The notes beneath the pieces were generated by a model that worked only from the letters and a program-made list of their open reading frames with translations, ran no database searches and had not been told where the DNA came from. A program made the position numbers and the translations under genes. From Rhodanobacter sp. C06 (GTDB taxonomy: Bacteria; Pseudomonadota; Gammaproteobacteria; Xanthomonadales; Rhodanobacteraceae), in contig NZ_MUNP01000043.1 of the NCBI RefSeq assembly GCF_002001105.1, forward strand, positions 1 to 64,000: a DNA stretch of 64,000 bases. The letters run 5' to 3'. This document shows positions 15,075 through 24,111 of the stretch, piece by piece. How positions within the stretch are numbered: position 1 is the stretch's first letter; every line of letters starts with the position of its first letter.

Positions 15075-17582
15075 ATGCATCACGTTCGCTTGAAAGCACT
15101 GGCCGCCGCCATCGCCATGGCCGCGGCCTCTTCGGTGTGCGCCGGCACGGCCCACACCACCAGCAGCGCACTGTTCACCACCGTGCGACACGCCACCACC
15201 CTGCACACGGGCGACCGCGTCGTCGGTCCGCTGGAAGTCGCGCAATCGATGCACGTCGCGGTATCGCTGAAGTTGCGCAACAAGGCGCAGCTGGATGCGT
15301 TCATCGCCAACCCGCACCATCCCAACCTCACGTCCGCGCAGTTCAACGCGCTGTACGCGCCGACCCAGGCGCAGGCGCAGCAGGTGGCCGACTTCCTGAA
15401 GCAGTCCGGCTTCGGCAACGTCACCATCGAGCCGAACCGCCAGCTGGTGACCGCCAGCGGTCGCGCCGACACGGCCGCTTCCGCGTTCCGCACCTCGCTG
15501 GTGCGCGTGCACACGCATGACGGGCGCAATGCCTACGCCACCGCCAGCGACGTGAAGATCCCGGTTGCGTTGCAGGGCATCGTGAACGAGGTGCTGGGCC
15601 TGCAGACCGTGCACACCTTCCACGTGCTGAGTCCGGTGCACACCAACGCGACCGGCTCGGCCGGCGCGCACAACCCGGCCGATTTCGCCGTGATCTACAA
15701 CGCGGGCAGCACGGCGACCGGCGCCACGATCCCGGTGGGCATCATCGCCGAAGGCAGCATGACGAACGTGCAGAGCGACTTCAGCTCGTTCCTCAGCCAG
15801 AACCCGAGTCTCGGCAGCATCCCGATGAACGTGGTGACGGTGGACGGCGGCAGCAGCGACACCAGCGGCGACGGCGAGTGGGACCTGGACAGCCAGGACA
15901 TCGCCGGCATCTCCGGCGGCGTGAAGTCGCTCACCCTGTACACCACCTCCAGCCTGAACACGCAGCCGCTGGTGGATGACTTCAACAAGGCGGTCACCGA
16001 CAACACGGTGCGCATCATCAACGTCTCGATCGGCGGTTGCGAAACCGGCATGGAGACGAGCGGCGCGGCCACGGGCGACAACATCTTCGAGCAGGCCGAC
16101 GCGCAGGGCCAGACCTTCTCGATCTCCTCCGGCGACAGCGGCGCGGACGAGTGCGGCACCGGCGGCATCGTGCCGAGCTGGCCGGCCGATTCGCAGTACG
16201 TGGTGGCGGTGGGCGGCACCGAGCTGTACACCTCGGGCACCACCTGGACCAACGAGACGGTGTGGAACAACCTGAGCTCCAGCGAAGGCGCGACCGGCGG
16301 CAGCCCCAGCACCTTCGAGGCGCAACCGAGCTGGCAGAAGAACGTGGGCCAGAACGCCGGCAGTTCCTATCGTGGCCTGCCCGACGTGGCCTTCGACGCC
16401 AGCCCGGTCAGCGGCGCGAACGTGATCGTGGACGGCGCCAGCCAGCAGATCGGCGGCACCAGCCTCGCTTCGCCGCTGTTCGTGGGCGTGTGGGCGCGCG
16501 TGCTGGCGGCCAAGCCTTCGCTGGGCTTCGCCGCACCGCTGATCTACGCGGATGCCGCGTCGCATTATTCGACCGACTTCCATGACGTCACCTCGGGCAA
16601 CAACAGCGGCGAAACCGCCGCCGTGGGCTGGGACTACACCACCGGCTTCGGCTCGATCAACATCGCGAACTTCGTGGCGAACGTGGCCGGCAGCAGCACT
16701 GTGACGGTGCCCACCGCCAGCAACGGCGCGGTGAGCACCAACCAGAACACCGCGGTGTCCGGCACGCTGTCGGCCTCGGCCGGCGGCGCCAGCATGACGT
16801 TCGCGGTGGTGGCCCAGCCCACCCACGGCACGGTGACGATCACCAATGCCTCCACCGGCGCGTTCACCTACACGCCGGCCAGCGGCTACACGGGCAGCGA
16901 CTCGTTCACCTTCGATGCCAAGGACAGCGCGGGCACCTCGAACGTGGCCACCGAGAGCGTCACCGTGAATGCGGCAGGCGGCGGCACGCCGGTCGCCAAC
17001 TTCACCGACACGACGAGTGGCCTGACGGCGAGCTTCACCAACACCTCGACCGACACCGGCGGCACGATCAGCAGCTACGCCTGGACGTTCGGCGACGGCG
17101 GCACCTCCACCAGCGCCAGCCCGAGCCACACCTACACCGCGGCGGGAACCTACACCGTCTCGCTGAAGGTGACCGACAACACCGGCGCGACCAACACCAA
17201 GAGCGGCTCGGTGACGGTCACTGCCCCCAGCGGCGGCACGTTCAGCAACAACACCAGGAAGGCGATCAACGACAACGCCACCATCACCAGCAGCATCAAG
17301 GTGACCGGCGAGCCGGGTGCGGCGCCGTCGACGCTGCAGGTGCATGTCAACATCACGCACAACTGGTCGGGCGATCTGGAGATCGACCTGGTTGCGCCTA
17401 ACGGTGCCTACGCGGTGCTGCAGTCGCCGGACTACAACGACGACGGCAACATCAACACCACCTACACCGTGGATGCCTCCTCGGTGCAGGGCAACGGCAC
17501 CTGGAAGCTGCGCGTGATCGACAACGATCCGTACTACAGCGGCGACTACGGCACGCTCAACAGCTGGAGCATGACGTTCTGA
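15075..17582 (+). CDS. Secreted sedolisin (S53 family) serine-carboxyl peptidase with PKD and P domains
   Basis: 835 aa preproprotein. Signal peptide (about 1-23), Pro-kumamolisin activation domain (about 35-195), then the S53 catalytic domain with Glu and Asp of the triad in GEWDLDSQD (about 267-272), the oxyanion Asp in SSGDSGADE (about 351) and the nucleophile in GGTSLASP (about 461). C-terminal to it are a cadherin/Ig-like repeat (about 540-635), a PKD domain (about 638-715) and a proprotein-convertase P domain (about 718-835). Sedolisins are acid endopeptidases. Probably exported by the T2SS. The next gene shares the last 200 residues. Confidence 0.92.
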   Translation: MHHVRLKALAAAIAMAAASSVCAGTAHTTSSALFTTVRHATTLHTGDRVVGPLEVAQSMHVAVSLKLRNKAQLDAFIANPHHPNLTSAQFNALYAPTQAQAQQVADFLKQSGFGNVTIEPNRQLVTASGRADTAASAFRTSLVRVHTHDGRNAYATASDVKIPVALQGIVNEVLGLQTVHTFHVLSPVHTNATGSAGAHNPADFAVIYNAGSTATGATIPVGIIAEGSMTNVQSDFSSFLSQNPSLGSIPMNVVTVDGGSSDTSGDGEWDLDSQDIAGISGGVKSLTLYTTSSLNTQPLVDDFNKAVTDNTVRIINVSIGGCETGMETSGAATGDNIFEQADAQGQTFSISSGDSGADECGTGGIVPSWPADSQYVVAVGGTELYTSGTTWTNETVWNNLSSSEGATGGSPSTFEAQPSWQKNVGQNAGSSYRGLPDVAFDASPVSGANVIVDGASQQIGGTSLASPLFVGVWARVLAAKPSLGFAAPLIYADAASHYSTDFHDVTSGNNSGETAAVGWDYTTGFGSINIANFVANVAGSSTVTVPTASNGAVSTNQNTAVSGTLSASAGGASMTFAVVAQPTHGTVTITNASTGAFTYTPASGYTGSDSFTFDAKDSAGTSNVATESVTVNAAGGGTPVANFTDTTSGLTASFTNTSTDTGGTISSYAWTFGDGGTSTSASPSHTYTAAGTYTVSLKVTDNTGATNTKSGSVTVTAPSGGTFSNNTRKAINDNATITSSIKVTGEPGAAPSTLQVHVNITHNWSGDLEIDLVAPNGAYAVLQSPDYNDDGNINTTYTVDASSVQGNGTWKLRVIDNDPYYSGDYGTLNSWSMTF

Positions 17583-17588
17583 TGCATG

Positions 17589-17618
17589 GCGGCGCGCAGC
17601 GATGCGCGCCGCTTTTTT
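17589..17618 (+). terminator. Rho-independent terminator after the sedolisin gene
   Basis: Perfect 10-bp stem GCGGCGCGCA/TGCGCGCCGC with a 4-base loop, followed by six T. Confidence 0.9.
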
Positions 17619-17677
17619 CCCGGGCTGAAGGCCCGCCGGACCTGCGGCTCAGGGAACTCCGAACAGCAGTTGTCGTA

Positions 17678-17757
17678 CCCGCGAAAGCGGGCGCGATGCC
17701 CGGACATTTGTCCATTCCGTCCTTGAAAAAAACCGAATGCATGTGCGGGGGCACATG
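17678..17757 (+). promoter_or_regulatory. Leader hairpins upstream of the second secreted hydrolase
   Basis: The 175-bp region after the terminator holds a hairpin CCCGCGAAAGCGGG (17678-17691) and a 7-bp-arm hairpin CATGTGC/GCACATG (17740-17757) just before the ribosome site GGGGAG at 17782-17787. No promoter is obvious. Confidence 0.35.
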
Positions 17758-17792
17758 TTTGCGAACACCTGTTTCCTGATTGGGGAGATCAC

Positions 17793-19532
17793 ATGAAAAG
17801 CATCGTGTTGAAGACACTCGCGGCATCCGTTCTGCTGGGCCTGATGGCCGGACCGGCGTTCGCCCAGGCCGACGGGGCCACGAACCCGCAGGGCAATCCC
17901 TACTCGCCCGCCCACGGGCACAGCTACCGCCGCGGCGTGATTCCCACGCGGGCAGTGCACGAGAAGATGAAGCACTACAAGGACACGCACACGCCCGCCG
18001 TGATGACGGCGGCGACCGGCGCCAACACGCTCAGCTACGCCGGCGGCATCGACGGCGTCGGCGTGATGGACGGCCACGTGAAGGTGTACATCGTGTACTA
18101 CGGCAACCAGTGGGGCTCGCAGAGCACGAACGCGAATGGCGACGATGTGTTCTCCGGCGACTCCTACGGCGCGGCGGCCCAGGCCGAGGAGATGTTCAAG
18201 GGTATCGGCACCGGCGGCGAACTGTGGTCGGCCGACCTGACCCAGTGGTGCGACGGCCCGAATGTCGCAAGCGGCGCCACCAGCTGTCCGTCGAATGCGA
18301 GCTTCGTGCCGTACCAGAGTGGCGGCGTGTACGCCGGCTCGTGGTACGACAACTCCGCGGCGGCACCCAGCGCGCCGACCGCGACTGACCTCGCGAACGA
18401 GGCGATCGCGGCGGCAGCGCACTTCGGCAATACCGCGGCCGGCTCGAACCGCTACACCTACTACATCATCATGTCGCCGCATGGCACCGACCCGGACAAT
18501 TATCAGGATCCGAACCAGGGCTACTGCGCGTGGCACAACTACACCACCTCGTCCTACGGCGACATCGCCTACAGCAACCAGCCGTACAACATGGATCAGG
18601 GCTCGGGCTGCGGAGTGGATTTCGTCAATGCGAGCCCGGGCGGCGACCTGGACGGCTGGACGATGACGCTGGGCCACGAGTGGCACGAGATGATGTCGGA
18701 TACCTATCCGGCGGGTGGCTGGACGAACCAGGTCAGCGGTTCGGCCGACAACGGCATGGAGAACTCCGACGAGTGCGCGTGGATCGCGGCGGGCCAGCCG
18801 GGCGGCGCGGCGAACGTGAGCATGAGCACCGGCACCTTCACCGAGCAGGCCAGCTGGTCGAATGACACCAACGCCTGCGCGATCTCGCATCCGATCGTGG
18901 GCGGCGGCAGTGGTGGTGGCAGCACGCCGGTGGCGAATTTCACCGACACGGTGAACGGCCTCACGGTGAACTTCACTGACAGCTCCACCGACACGGGCGG
19001 CACGATCAGCTCCTACTCGTGGAATTTCGGTGACGGCAGTGCGGCGGCGACCACGGCCAACCCCAGCTACACCTATGCGGCGGCCGGCACCTACAACGTC
19101 ACCGAGACGGTGACCGACAGCACCGGTGCGAGCAACAGCAAGTCCGCGTCGGTGACCGTGACCGCTGCGGGCGGTGGTGGCGGCACCTTCAGCAGCACCG
19201 ACACGCCGGTGACGATAGCCGACAACGCCACGATCCAGGACGGCATCGCGGTGGGCGGCCAGTCGGGCAACGCGCCGGCCACGTTGAAGGTGAGCGTGAA
19301 CATCGCGCACAACTGGTCGGGTGATCTGGAACTCGACCTGATCGCGCCGGACGGCACCTCGTACACGCTGCAATCGCCGGACTACAACAACGACGGCAAC
19401 ATCAACACCACTTACACGGTGAATGCCTCGGCGGATCAGGCGAACGGCACCTGGCAGCTGCAAGTGATCGACAACGATCCGTACTACAGCGGCGATGCGG
19501 GCACGCTCAACAGCTGGAGCCTGCAATTCTGA
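17793..19532 (+). CDS. Secreted HExxxE metallopeptidase-like protein with PKD and P domains
   Basis: 579 aa with a signal peptide ending about AFA|QA (residue 24). The central domain (about 70-365) contains GHEWHEMMSDT (about 294) and, 25 residues on, ENSDECAW. The canonical HExxH is absent; the HExxxE..D pattern with a following E.xDxCAW matches the putative metal site of EXORDIUM/phosphate-induced-protein-1-like families (HELAE..DP), a family comparison made from memory. A PKD domain (about 378-460) and a P domain (about 465-579) follow, nearly the same as in the upstream sedolisin. Likely a T2SS-exported hydrolase; activity unproven. Confidence 0.75.
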   Translation: MKSIVLKTLAASVLLGLMAGPAFAQADGATNPQGNPYSPAHGHSYRRGVIPTRAVHEKMKHYKDTHTPAVMTAATGANTLSYAGGIDGVGVMDGHVKVYIVYYGNQWGSQSTNANGDDVFSGDSYGAAAQAEEMFKGIGTGGELWSADLTQWCDGPNVASGATSCPSNASFVPYQSGGVYAGSWYDNSAAAPSAPTATDLANEAIAAAAHFGNTAAGSNRYTYYIIMSPHGTDPDNYQDPNQGYCAWHNYTTSSYGDIAYSNQPYNMDQGSGCGVDFVNASPGGDLDGWTMTLGHEWHEMMSDTYPAGGWTNQVSGSADNGMENSDECAWIAAGQPGGAANVSMSTGTFTEQASWSNDTNACAISHPIVGGGSGGGSTPVANFTDTVNGLTVNFTDSSTDTGGTISSYSWNFGDGSAAATTANPSYTYAAAGTYNVTETVTDSTGASNSKSASVTVTAAGGGGGTFSSTDTPVTIADNATIQDGIAVGGQSGNAPATLKVSVNIAHNWSGDLELDLIAPDGTSYTLQSPDYNNDGNINTTYTVNASADQANGTWQLQVIDNDPYYSGDAGTLNSWSLQF

Positions 19533-19580
19533 CCAAGGATGCGGTGCGCAGGGAGGCGCGCCGCCGATATTCAAACCAGG

Positions 19581-19605
19581 CCCGGCCGGTGACGGCCGGG
19601 TTTTT
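19581..19605 (+). terminator. Rho-independent terminator
   Basis: 8-bp perfect stem CCCGGCCG/CGGCCGGG, loop GTGA, followed by five T. Confidence 0.9.
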
Positions 19606-19638
19606 CTCCGTACTCGTCCCGCATGCGACCATGCACGG

Positions 19639-20886
19639 ATGACGACGAACAACACACCGCGCTTGGCGATCATCGGCGGCGGCCCCGCCGGCCTGATGGC
19701 GGCCGAGACCGCCTGCGCGGCCGGCATCCGGGTCGACCTGTACGACGCCATGGGCTCGGTGGGCAGGAAATTCCTGCTGGCCGGCAAGGGCGGCCTCAAC
19801 CTCACCCACGGCGAGCCGTTCGCACGCTTCGTCGAGCGCTACGGCGAACGCCGCGACGAGATCGCGCACTGGCTGCGCGCGTTCGATGCCGAGGCGTTGC
19901 GCGCCTGGGCTCGCGGGCTGGGCGTGGAGACTTTTGTCGGCAGCTCGGGCCGGGTGTTCCCCGCCGACATGAAGGCGGCGCCGCTGCTGCGCCGCTGGCT
20001 GCACCGGCTGCGCGCCGACGGCGTGGCCTTCCACATGCACCATCGCTGGCTGGGCTGGCAGGACGACGGCGAGTTGCGCTTCGCCACGCCGGACGGCGAG
20101 CGCCTCGTTGCGGCCGACGCCGTGGTGTTGGCGCTGGGTGGCGCCAGCTGGCCGAAGCTCGGTTCCGATGGCGCGTGGCTGGCGCCGCTGCGTGCCGCCG
20201 GCGTGGACGTCGCGCCGCTGCAGAGCGCGAACTGCGGTTTCGAGATCGCGTGGAGCGAACACCTGCGCACGCGTTTCGCCGGCGTGCCGCTCAAGGCAGT
20301 GACGGCGCACTGGACCGATCGCCGCGGCGCCGCGCAGGTGCGGCAGGGCGAATGCGTGCTCAGCGAGTACGGCATCGAGGGCAGCCTGGTCTATGCGATC
20401 GGCGCGGAGTTGCGCGAGCACATCGCGACGCACGGCGAGGCGCTTCTGCGGCTCGATCTGGCCCCGGGCCTGCCGCAAGGAGCGCTGGCCGAGCGGCTCG
20501 CCGCCCCGCGCGGCAAGCACAGCCTGGGCGACTGGCTGCGTCGCCGCGCGCATCTCGATGCCGCCAAGTGCGCGCTGGTGTTCGAAGGCGCGGACAAGGC
20601 TGCGCTCGCCGATCCGGTCGCGCTCGCGGCGCGGATCAAGGCGCTGCCACTGCTGCTGCGCGCGCCGCGCCCGCTGGCCGAGGCGATCAGCACGGCCGGC
20701 GGCGTGCGGCTGGAGGCGCTCGACGAGCAGCTGATGCTGCATGCGCGGCCGGGCACGTTCTGTGCCGGCGAGATGCTGGACTGGGAGGCGCCCACCGGCG
20801 GCTACCTGCTTAGCGCCTGCTTCGCGAGCGGCTTGCTCGCCGGGCGTGGCGTGGCGCATTGGCTGCAGCGCCAGGCTGGCATTTGA
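19639..20886 (+). CDS. BaiN/HI0933-family FAD-dependent oxidoreductase (TIGR03862-like)
   Basis: 415 aa. N-terminal dinucleotide-binding motif LAIIGGGPAGLMAAETAC (about residues 9-26), GSVGRKFLLAGKGGLNLTHGE (the family signature), an ALGGASWPKLGSDGAW segment, and the C-terminal FAD-contact block TAGGV..FCAGEMLDWEAPTGGYLLSACFASG. These define the HI0933-like flavoproteins; the physiological substrate is unknown. The start at 19639 gives the standard N-terminus. It stands alone behind a terminator. Confidence 0.88.
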   Translation: MTTNNTPRLAIIGGGPAGLMAAETACAAGIRVDLYDAMGSVGRKFLLAGKGGLNLTHGEPFARFVERYGERRDEIAHWLRAFDAEALRAWARGLGVETFVGSSGRVFPADMKAAPLLRRWLHRLRADGVAFHMHHRWLGWQDDGELRFATPDGERLVAADAVVLALGGASWPKLGSDGAWLAPLRAAGVDVAPLQSANCGFEIAWSEHLRTRFAGVPLKAVTAHWTDRRGAAQVRQGECVLSEYGIEGSLVYAIGAELREHIATHGEALLRLDLAPGLPQGALAERLAAPRGKHSLGDWLRRRAHLDAAKCALVFEGADKAALADPVALAARIKALPLLLRAPRPLAEAISTAGGVRLEALDEQLMLHARPGTFCAGEMLDWEAPTGGYLLSACFASGLLAGRGVAHWLQRQAGI

Positions 20887-20915
20887 GCTTGCTTGAGTCG
20901 AGTCGCTCCCGCGCG

Positions 20916-20950
20916 CTCTCCCCTTTGCATCGGGGGAGGGTCGAGGTGAG
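20916..20950. repeat. Copy of the GGGGGAGGG..GGTGAG repeat (reverse orientation)
   Basis: CTCTCCCC..CGGGGGAGGGTCGAGGTGAG is the reverse complement form of the repeat seen at 397-450 and 31515-31567. It lies in a 138-bp convergent gap that holds nothing else recognisable. Confidence 0.6.
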
Positions 20951-21024
20951 ACGCGGGGCGCGATGGATTTTCCTGCTTGCCGTGGGGGCTTTGGCCAAGC
21001 CGTCTTGTCGCTCGCGATCAGGAA

Positions 21025-21624
21025 TCAGCGCTGGATCAAACGCCCCAGCCGCAGCTCCAGCCACCGGCTGACATCCCCCCATTCGCGGTCGAGGATGGAA
21101 TAGCACACGGTGTCGCGCAGGCTGCCATCGGGCCGGCGCCGGTCGGCGCGCAGCACGCCATCACGATGGGCGCCGAGGCGCTCGATCGCGCGCTGCGAAT
21201 CGAGATTGCGGTGGTCGGTGTGCAGCAGCACCGCCACGCAGCCCAGCGTGTCGAACGCATGCGCCAGCAGCAGGCGCTTGCAGGCGGTGTTGAGGTGGCT
21301 CTGCTGCCAGCGCTTCGCGTACCAGGTGTAGCCGATCGCCAGCCGCGGCAGTTCGGGCGTGATGTCGTAGTAGCGGGTGCTGCCCACGATCTCGCCGCTG
21401 CCCGGTTCGCGCACCGCGAACGGCAACATCGTGCCGTCGCGCTGGCCTTCCAGCGCCTTCTCCACGTAGGCCGCGACCTGGCCGGGGGCGGGTACGCTGG
21501 TGAACCACAGCTTCCACAGTTCGCCATCGGCGGCGGCGGCCTCCAGCGCGGGAACGTGATCGAAGCTCAGCGGTTCCAGCGCGACATGCGCGTCGCGCAG
21601 CAGGACAGGGTCGGTGAAAGGCAT
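21025..21624 (-). CDS. GNAT-family N-acetyltransferase (RimJ/RimL type)
   Basis: 199 aa. The fold is recognisable from LEPLSFDHVPALEAAAADGELWKLWFTSVP, GSTRYYDITPELPRLAIGYTWYAKRWQQSHLNTACKRLLLAHAFD and VLLHTDHRNLDSQRAIERLGA, the acetyl-CoA-binding pattern of RimJ/RimL-like enzymes that acetylate amino groups of proteins, amino acids or antibiotics. Substrate unknown. The 3' end faces the FAD-protein gene; the YdcH-like gene lies 11 bp upstream on the same strand, so the two may be co-transcribed. Confidence 0.85.
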   Translation of the reverse strand: MPFTDPVLLRDAHVALEPLSFDHVPALEAAAADGELWKLWFTSVPAPGQVAAYVEKALEGQRDGTMLPFAVREPGSGEIVGSTRYYDITPELPRLAIGYTWYAKRWQQSHLNTACKRLLLAHAFDTLGCVAVLLHTDHRNLDSQRAIERLGAHRDGVLRADRRRPDGSLRDTVCYSILDREWGDVSRWLELRLGRLIQR

Positions 21625-21635
21625 CGGCGGGCGCG

Positions 21636-21842
21636 TCAGGCGTCGAGGTCGGGGATCAGCTTGCTTTCCAGCCGCGCGATGTGATCCTTCAGCAGCAGCT
21701 TGCGTTTCTTCAGGCGGGTGAGCTGCAACTCGTCGCGGCCGATCGCGCTGGCCAACTGGTTGATCGCGCTGTCGAGGTCGCGATGCTCCAGCCGCAATTC
21801 GGCGAGCAGTTGGGCGGTTTCGGCGTGATCCTGTACCTGCAT
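21636..21842 (-). CDS. YdcH-family (DUF465) small protein
   Basis: 68 aa, entirely helical and charged: LLAELRLEHRDLDSAINQL, then LTRLKKRKLLLKDHIARLESKLIPD, the hallmark of the YdcH/DUF465 family of small coiled-coil hairpins. Function unknown. ATG at 21842. A very long open frame on the same strand runs through the region upstream, but it is antisense to ttcA and the aminotransferase and is not a gene. Confidence 0.85.
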   Translation of the reverse strand: MQVQDHAETAQLLAELRLEHRDLDSAINQLASAIGRDELQLTRLKKRKLLLKDHIARLESKLIPDLDA

Positions 21843-21911
21843 GGCGGTGTACGGCGCTGCGGACGGTGCCCCGTAGTGTAGCGCCGCCGGAAGCGGGTGG
21901 AGCAGGGCAGG

Positions 21912-21917
21912 TACAAT
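21912..21917 (+). promoter_or_regulatory. -10 element (TACAAT) of ttcA
   Basis: TACAAT lies 27 bases before the ATG at 21945. No strong -35 was identified. Confidence 0.45.
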
Positions 21918-21944
21918 GGGTGTCCCGTCGCCCGCAAGTTCGCC

Positions 21945-22775
21945 ATGTCCGCGCTGCTCGAAACCGTTGCCACGCCTGCCGCCGAGGTCGAGCGCCTCGC
22001 CACCCGGCTGCGCCACCAGGTCGGCAAGGCGATCACGGATTTCCGCATGATCGAGGACGGCGACAAGGTGATGGTGTGCCTGTCCGGCGGCAAGGATTCC
22101 TACACCTTGCTGGACATCCTGCTGCAGCTGCAGGCGAAGGCGCCGGTGCGTTTCGGGCTGATCGCGGTGAACCTGGATCAGAAGCAGCCGGGCTTTCCCG
22201 AGCACGTGCTGCCGGAGTACCTGGAATCGCGCGGCGTGCCGTTCCACATCATCGAGCAGGACACCTACAGCACGGTCACCCGGGTGATCCCCGCGGGCAA
22301 GACGATGTGCAGCCTGTGCTCGCGCTTGCGCCGCGGCGCGCTGTACACCTGGGCGGCGGCGAACGGCATCACGAAGATCGCGCTGGGCCACCATCGTGAC
22401 GACATCCTCGCCACCTTCTTCCTCAACCTGTTCCACCAGGCCAGCCTGAAGGCGATGCCGCCCAAGCTGCGCTCGGACGACGGTCGCCACGTGGTGATCC
22501 GCCCGCTGGCCTATTGCCGCGAGAGCGAGATCGCCGAATACGCGGCGCTGCGGGAGTTCCCGATCATCCCCTGCAACCTGTGCGGCTCGCAGGAGAACCT
22601 CCAGCGCAAGCAGGTGCGGCGCATGCTCGACGAGTGGGAACGCGAGTATCCCGGCCGCAGCGAGACGATGTTCCGCGCGCTGGGCAACGTGGCGCCGTCG
22701 CAGCTGGCCGACCGCAGGCTGTTCGATTTCGAGGGGCTGGGCGCGGGCGAACGGGCGGCCGGCGACGAAATCTGA
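21945..22775 (+). CDS. ttcA: tRNA 2-thiocytidine(32) synthetase TtcA
   Basis: 276 aa. ATP-pyrophosphatase that inserts sulfur at C32 of certain tRNAs using a 4Fe-4S cluster. The PP-loop [13 protein letters not shown] is at about residues 46-58; the cluster cysteines are in [11 protein letters not shown] (about 120-130) and PCNLCGSQ (about 210); [16 protein letters not shown] and [11 protein letters not shown] are further family signatures. I chose ATG 21945; an in-frame ATG at 21897 would add 16 residues and would sit upstream of the likely -10 element. Confidence 0.95.
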   Translation: MSALLETVATPAAEVERLATRLRHQVGKAITDFRMIEDGDKVMVCLSGGKDSYTLLDILLQLQAKAPVRFGLIAVNLDQKQPGFPEHVLPEYLESRGVPFHIIEQDTYSTVTRVIPAGKTMCSLCSRLRRGALYTWAAANGITKIALGHHRDDILATFFLNLFHQASLKAMPPKLRSDDGRHVVIRPLAYCRESEIAEYAALREFPIIPCNLCGSQENLQRKQVRRMLDEWEREYPGRSETMFRALGNVAPSQLADRRLFDFEGLGAGERAAGDEI

Positions 22776-22838
22776 GATCATCGGGTGTCCGTCCGATTGG
22801 ACGTCCATACTTCCATACGAAGAAAAGCGAGAAATCAC

Positions 22839-24041
22839 GTGTCCATCTTTGCTTCCGTTGAAATGGCCCCGGGCGATCCCATCCTCGGCCTCACCGAAAC
22901 CTACCTCGCCGATCCGCGCAAGGAGAAGGTGAACCTGGGCGTGGGCATCTACGTGGACGAGCAGGGCAAGGTGCCGGTGCTGGACGCGGTGCGCCAGGTG
23001 GAACAGGCGTTGGCGCGCGACAACCTGCCGCGCAGCTATCTGCCGATCGACGGGCTGCCCGCGTACAACCGCGCCACGCAGAAGCTGCTGTTCGGCGAAG
23101 GCGCGCCCATCCTCGACGCGGGCCGCGTGGCCACCGCGCAGACCATCGGCGGCAGTGGCGCTCTGCGCGTGGGTGCGGACCTCCTGAAGCAGGTGCTGGG
23201 CGCGAACGCGAAGCTGGCGATCAGCAACCCCAGCTGGGGCAACCACCATGTGGTGTTCCGCACCGCCGGCTTCCAGCTGATCGACTACCGCTATTACGAC
23301 GACGCCAGCCACGGCCTCGACTTCGCCGGCATGCTGGCGGACCTGGGCAAGCTGGAGCCCGGCACCGTGGTGCTGCTGCATGCCTGCTGCCACAACCCCA
23401 CCGGTGTGGACCTGGACGCCGCGCAGTGGGCGCAGGTGGTGGCGCTCTTGAAGGATCGCGGCCTGCTGCCCTTCGTCGACATGGCCTACCAGGGCTTCGA
23501 CAAGAACGCCACCGCGGACGCCACCGCGGTGCGCCTGCTGGCCGATTCGGGCATCCCCGCCTTCGTGGTGGCGAATTCCTACTCCAAGTCGTTCTCGCTG
23601 TACGGGGAGCGCGTGGGCGCACTCAGCTTCGTGGGCGCCGACCGCGACGAGGCCGCGCGACTGCTGTCGCGCATCAAGACCACCGTGCGTGCCAATTACT
23701 CCAGCCCGGCCACGCACGGTGGCAAGCTGGTGGCGGGCGTGCTGGATAGCGCCGAACTGCACGCGCTGTGGGAGCAGGAACTGGGCGCGATGCGCAGCCG
23801 CATCCACACGATGCGCGCGGCCTTCGTGGACAAGCTCGCCGCGCTGGGCGCGCCGGACTTCGGCTTCATCAACAAGCAGGCCGGCATGTTCTCCTACTCG
23901 GGCCTGAGCAAGGCGCAAGTGGATCGCCTGCGCGAGGAGTTCGCGATCTACGCGCTCGGGAGCGGCCGCATTTGCGTGGCCGCGCTCAACACCGGCAATA
24001 TCGACTACGTGACCAAGGCCGTCGCGGCCGTGTGCCGTTGA
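22839..24041 (+). CDS. Aromatic amino acid / aspartate aminotransferase (class I, PLP)
   Basis: 400 aa, the normal length of the AspC/TyrB subgroup. N-terminus IFASVEMAPGDPILGLTETYLADPRKEKVNLGVGIYVDEQGKVPVL is diagnostic; WGNHHVVF, HACCHNPTGVD, DMAYQGFD and the PLP lysine in NSYSKSFSLYGERVGAL (about residue 250) follow, with the substrate-carboxylate Arg region near GSGRICVAALN. It transfers amino groups between glutamate and aromatic acids or oxaloacetate. The start is GTG at 22839. A TGGACGTCCA palindrome lies 32 bases upstream. Confidence 0.92.
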   Translation: MSIFASVEMAPGDPILGLTETYLADPRKEKVNLGVGIYVDEQGKVPVLDAVRQVEQALARDNLPRSYLPIDGLPAYNRATQKLLFGEGAPILDAGRVATAQTIGGSGALRVGADLLKQVLGANAKLAISNPSWGNHHVVFRTAGFQLIDYRYYDDASHGLDFAGMLADLGKLEPGTVVLLHACCHNPTGVDLDAAQWAQVVALLKDRGLLPFVDMAYQGFDKNATADATAVRLLADSGIPAFVVANSYSKSFSLYGERVGALSFVGADRDEAARLLSRIKTTVRANYSSPATHGGKLVAGVLDSAELHALWEQELGAMRSRIHTMRAAFVDKLAALGAPDFGFINKQAGMFSYSGLSKAQVDRLREEFAIYALGSGRICVAALNTGNIDYVTKAVAAVCR

Positions 24042-24068
24042 TTCCTACGGGTCGTCTTACACGCGCAT

Positions 24069-24094
24069 GGCCGCCGCAAGGCGGCCTTCGCTTC
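24069..24094 (+). terminator. Probable terminator after the aminotransferase gene
   Basis: 7-bp stem GGCCGCC/GGCGGCC with loop GCAA, followed by a T-rich stretch (TTCGCTTCTTT). The T run is imperfect. Confidence 0.5.
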
Positions 24095-24111
24095 TTTAGC
24101 ATGGATATCGA

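Noticed and set aside
15069-17360. 763-codon minus-strand frame
   Set aside because: Antisense to the sedolisin gene, which has a signal peptide, full catalytic motifs and a terminator.
18676-18700. Classical HExxH zinc-protease motif in the second secreted hydrolase
   Set aside because: The sequence is HEWHEMMSD, i.e. HExHExxxD, with no His at the HExxH position; the HExxxE reading was preferred.
21636-23918. 760-codon minus-strand frame ending in the YdcH-like gene
   Set aside because: Only the last 68 codons are a real gene; the rest is antisense to ttcA and the aminotransferase.
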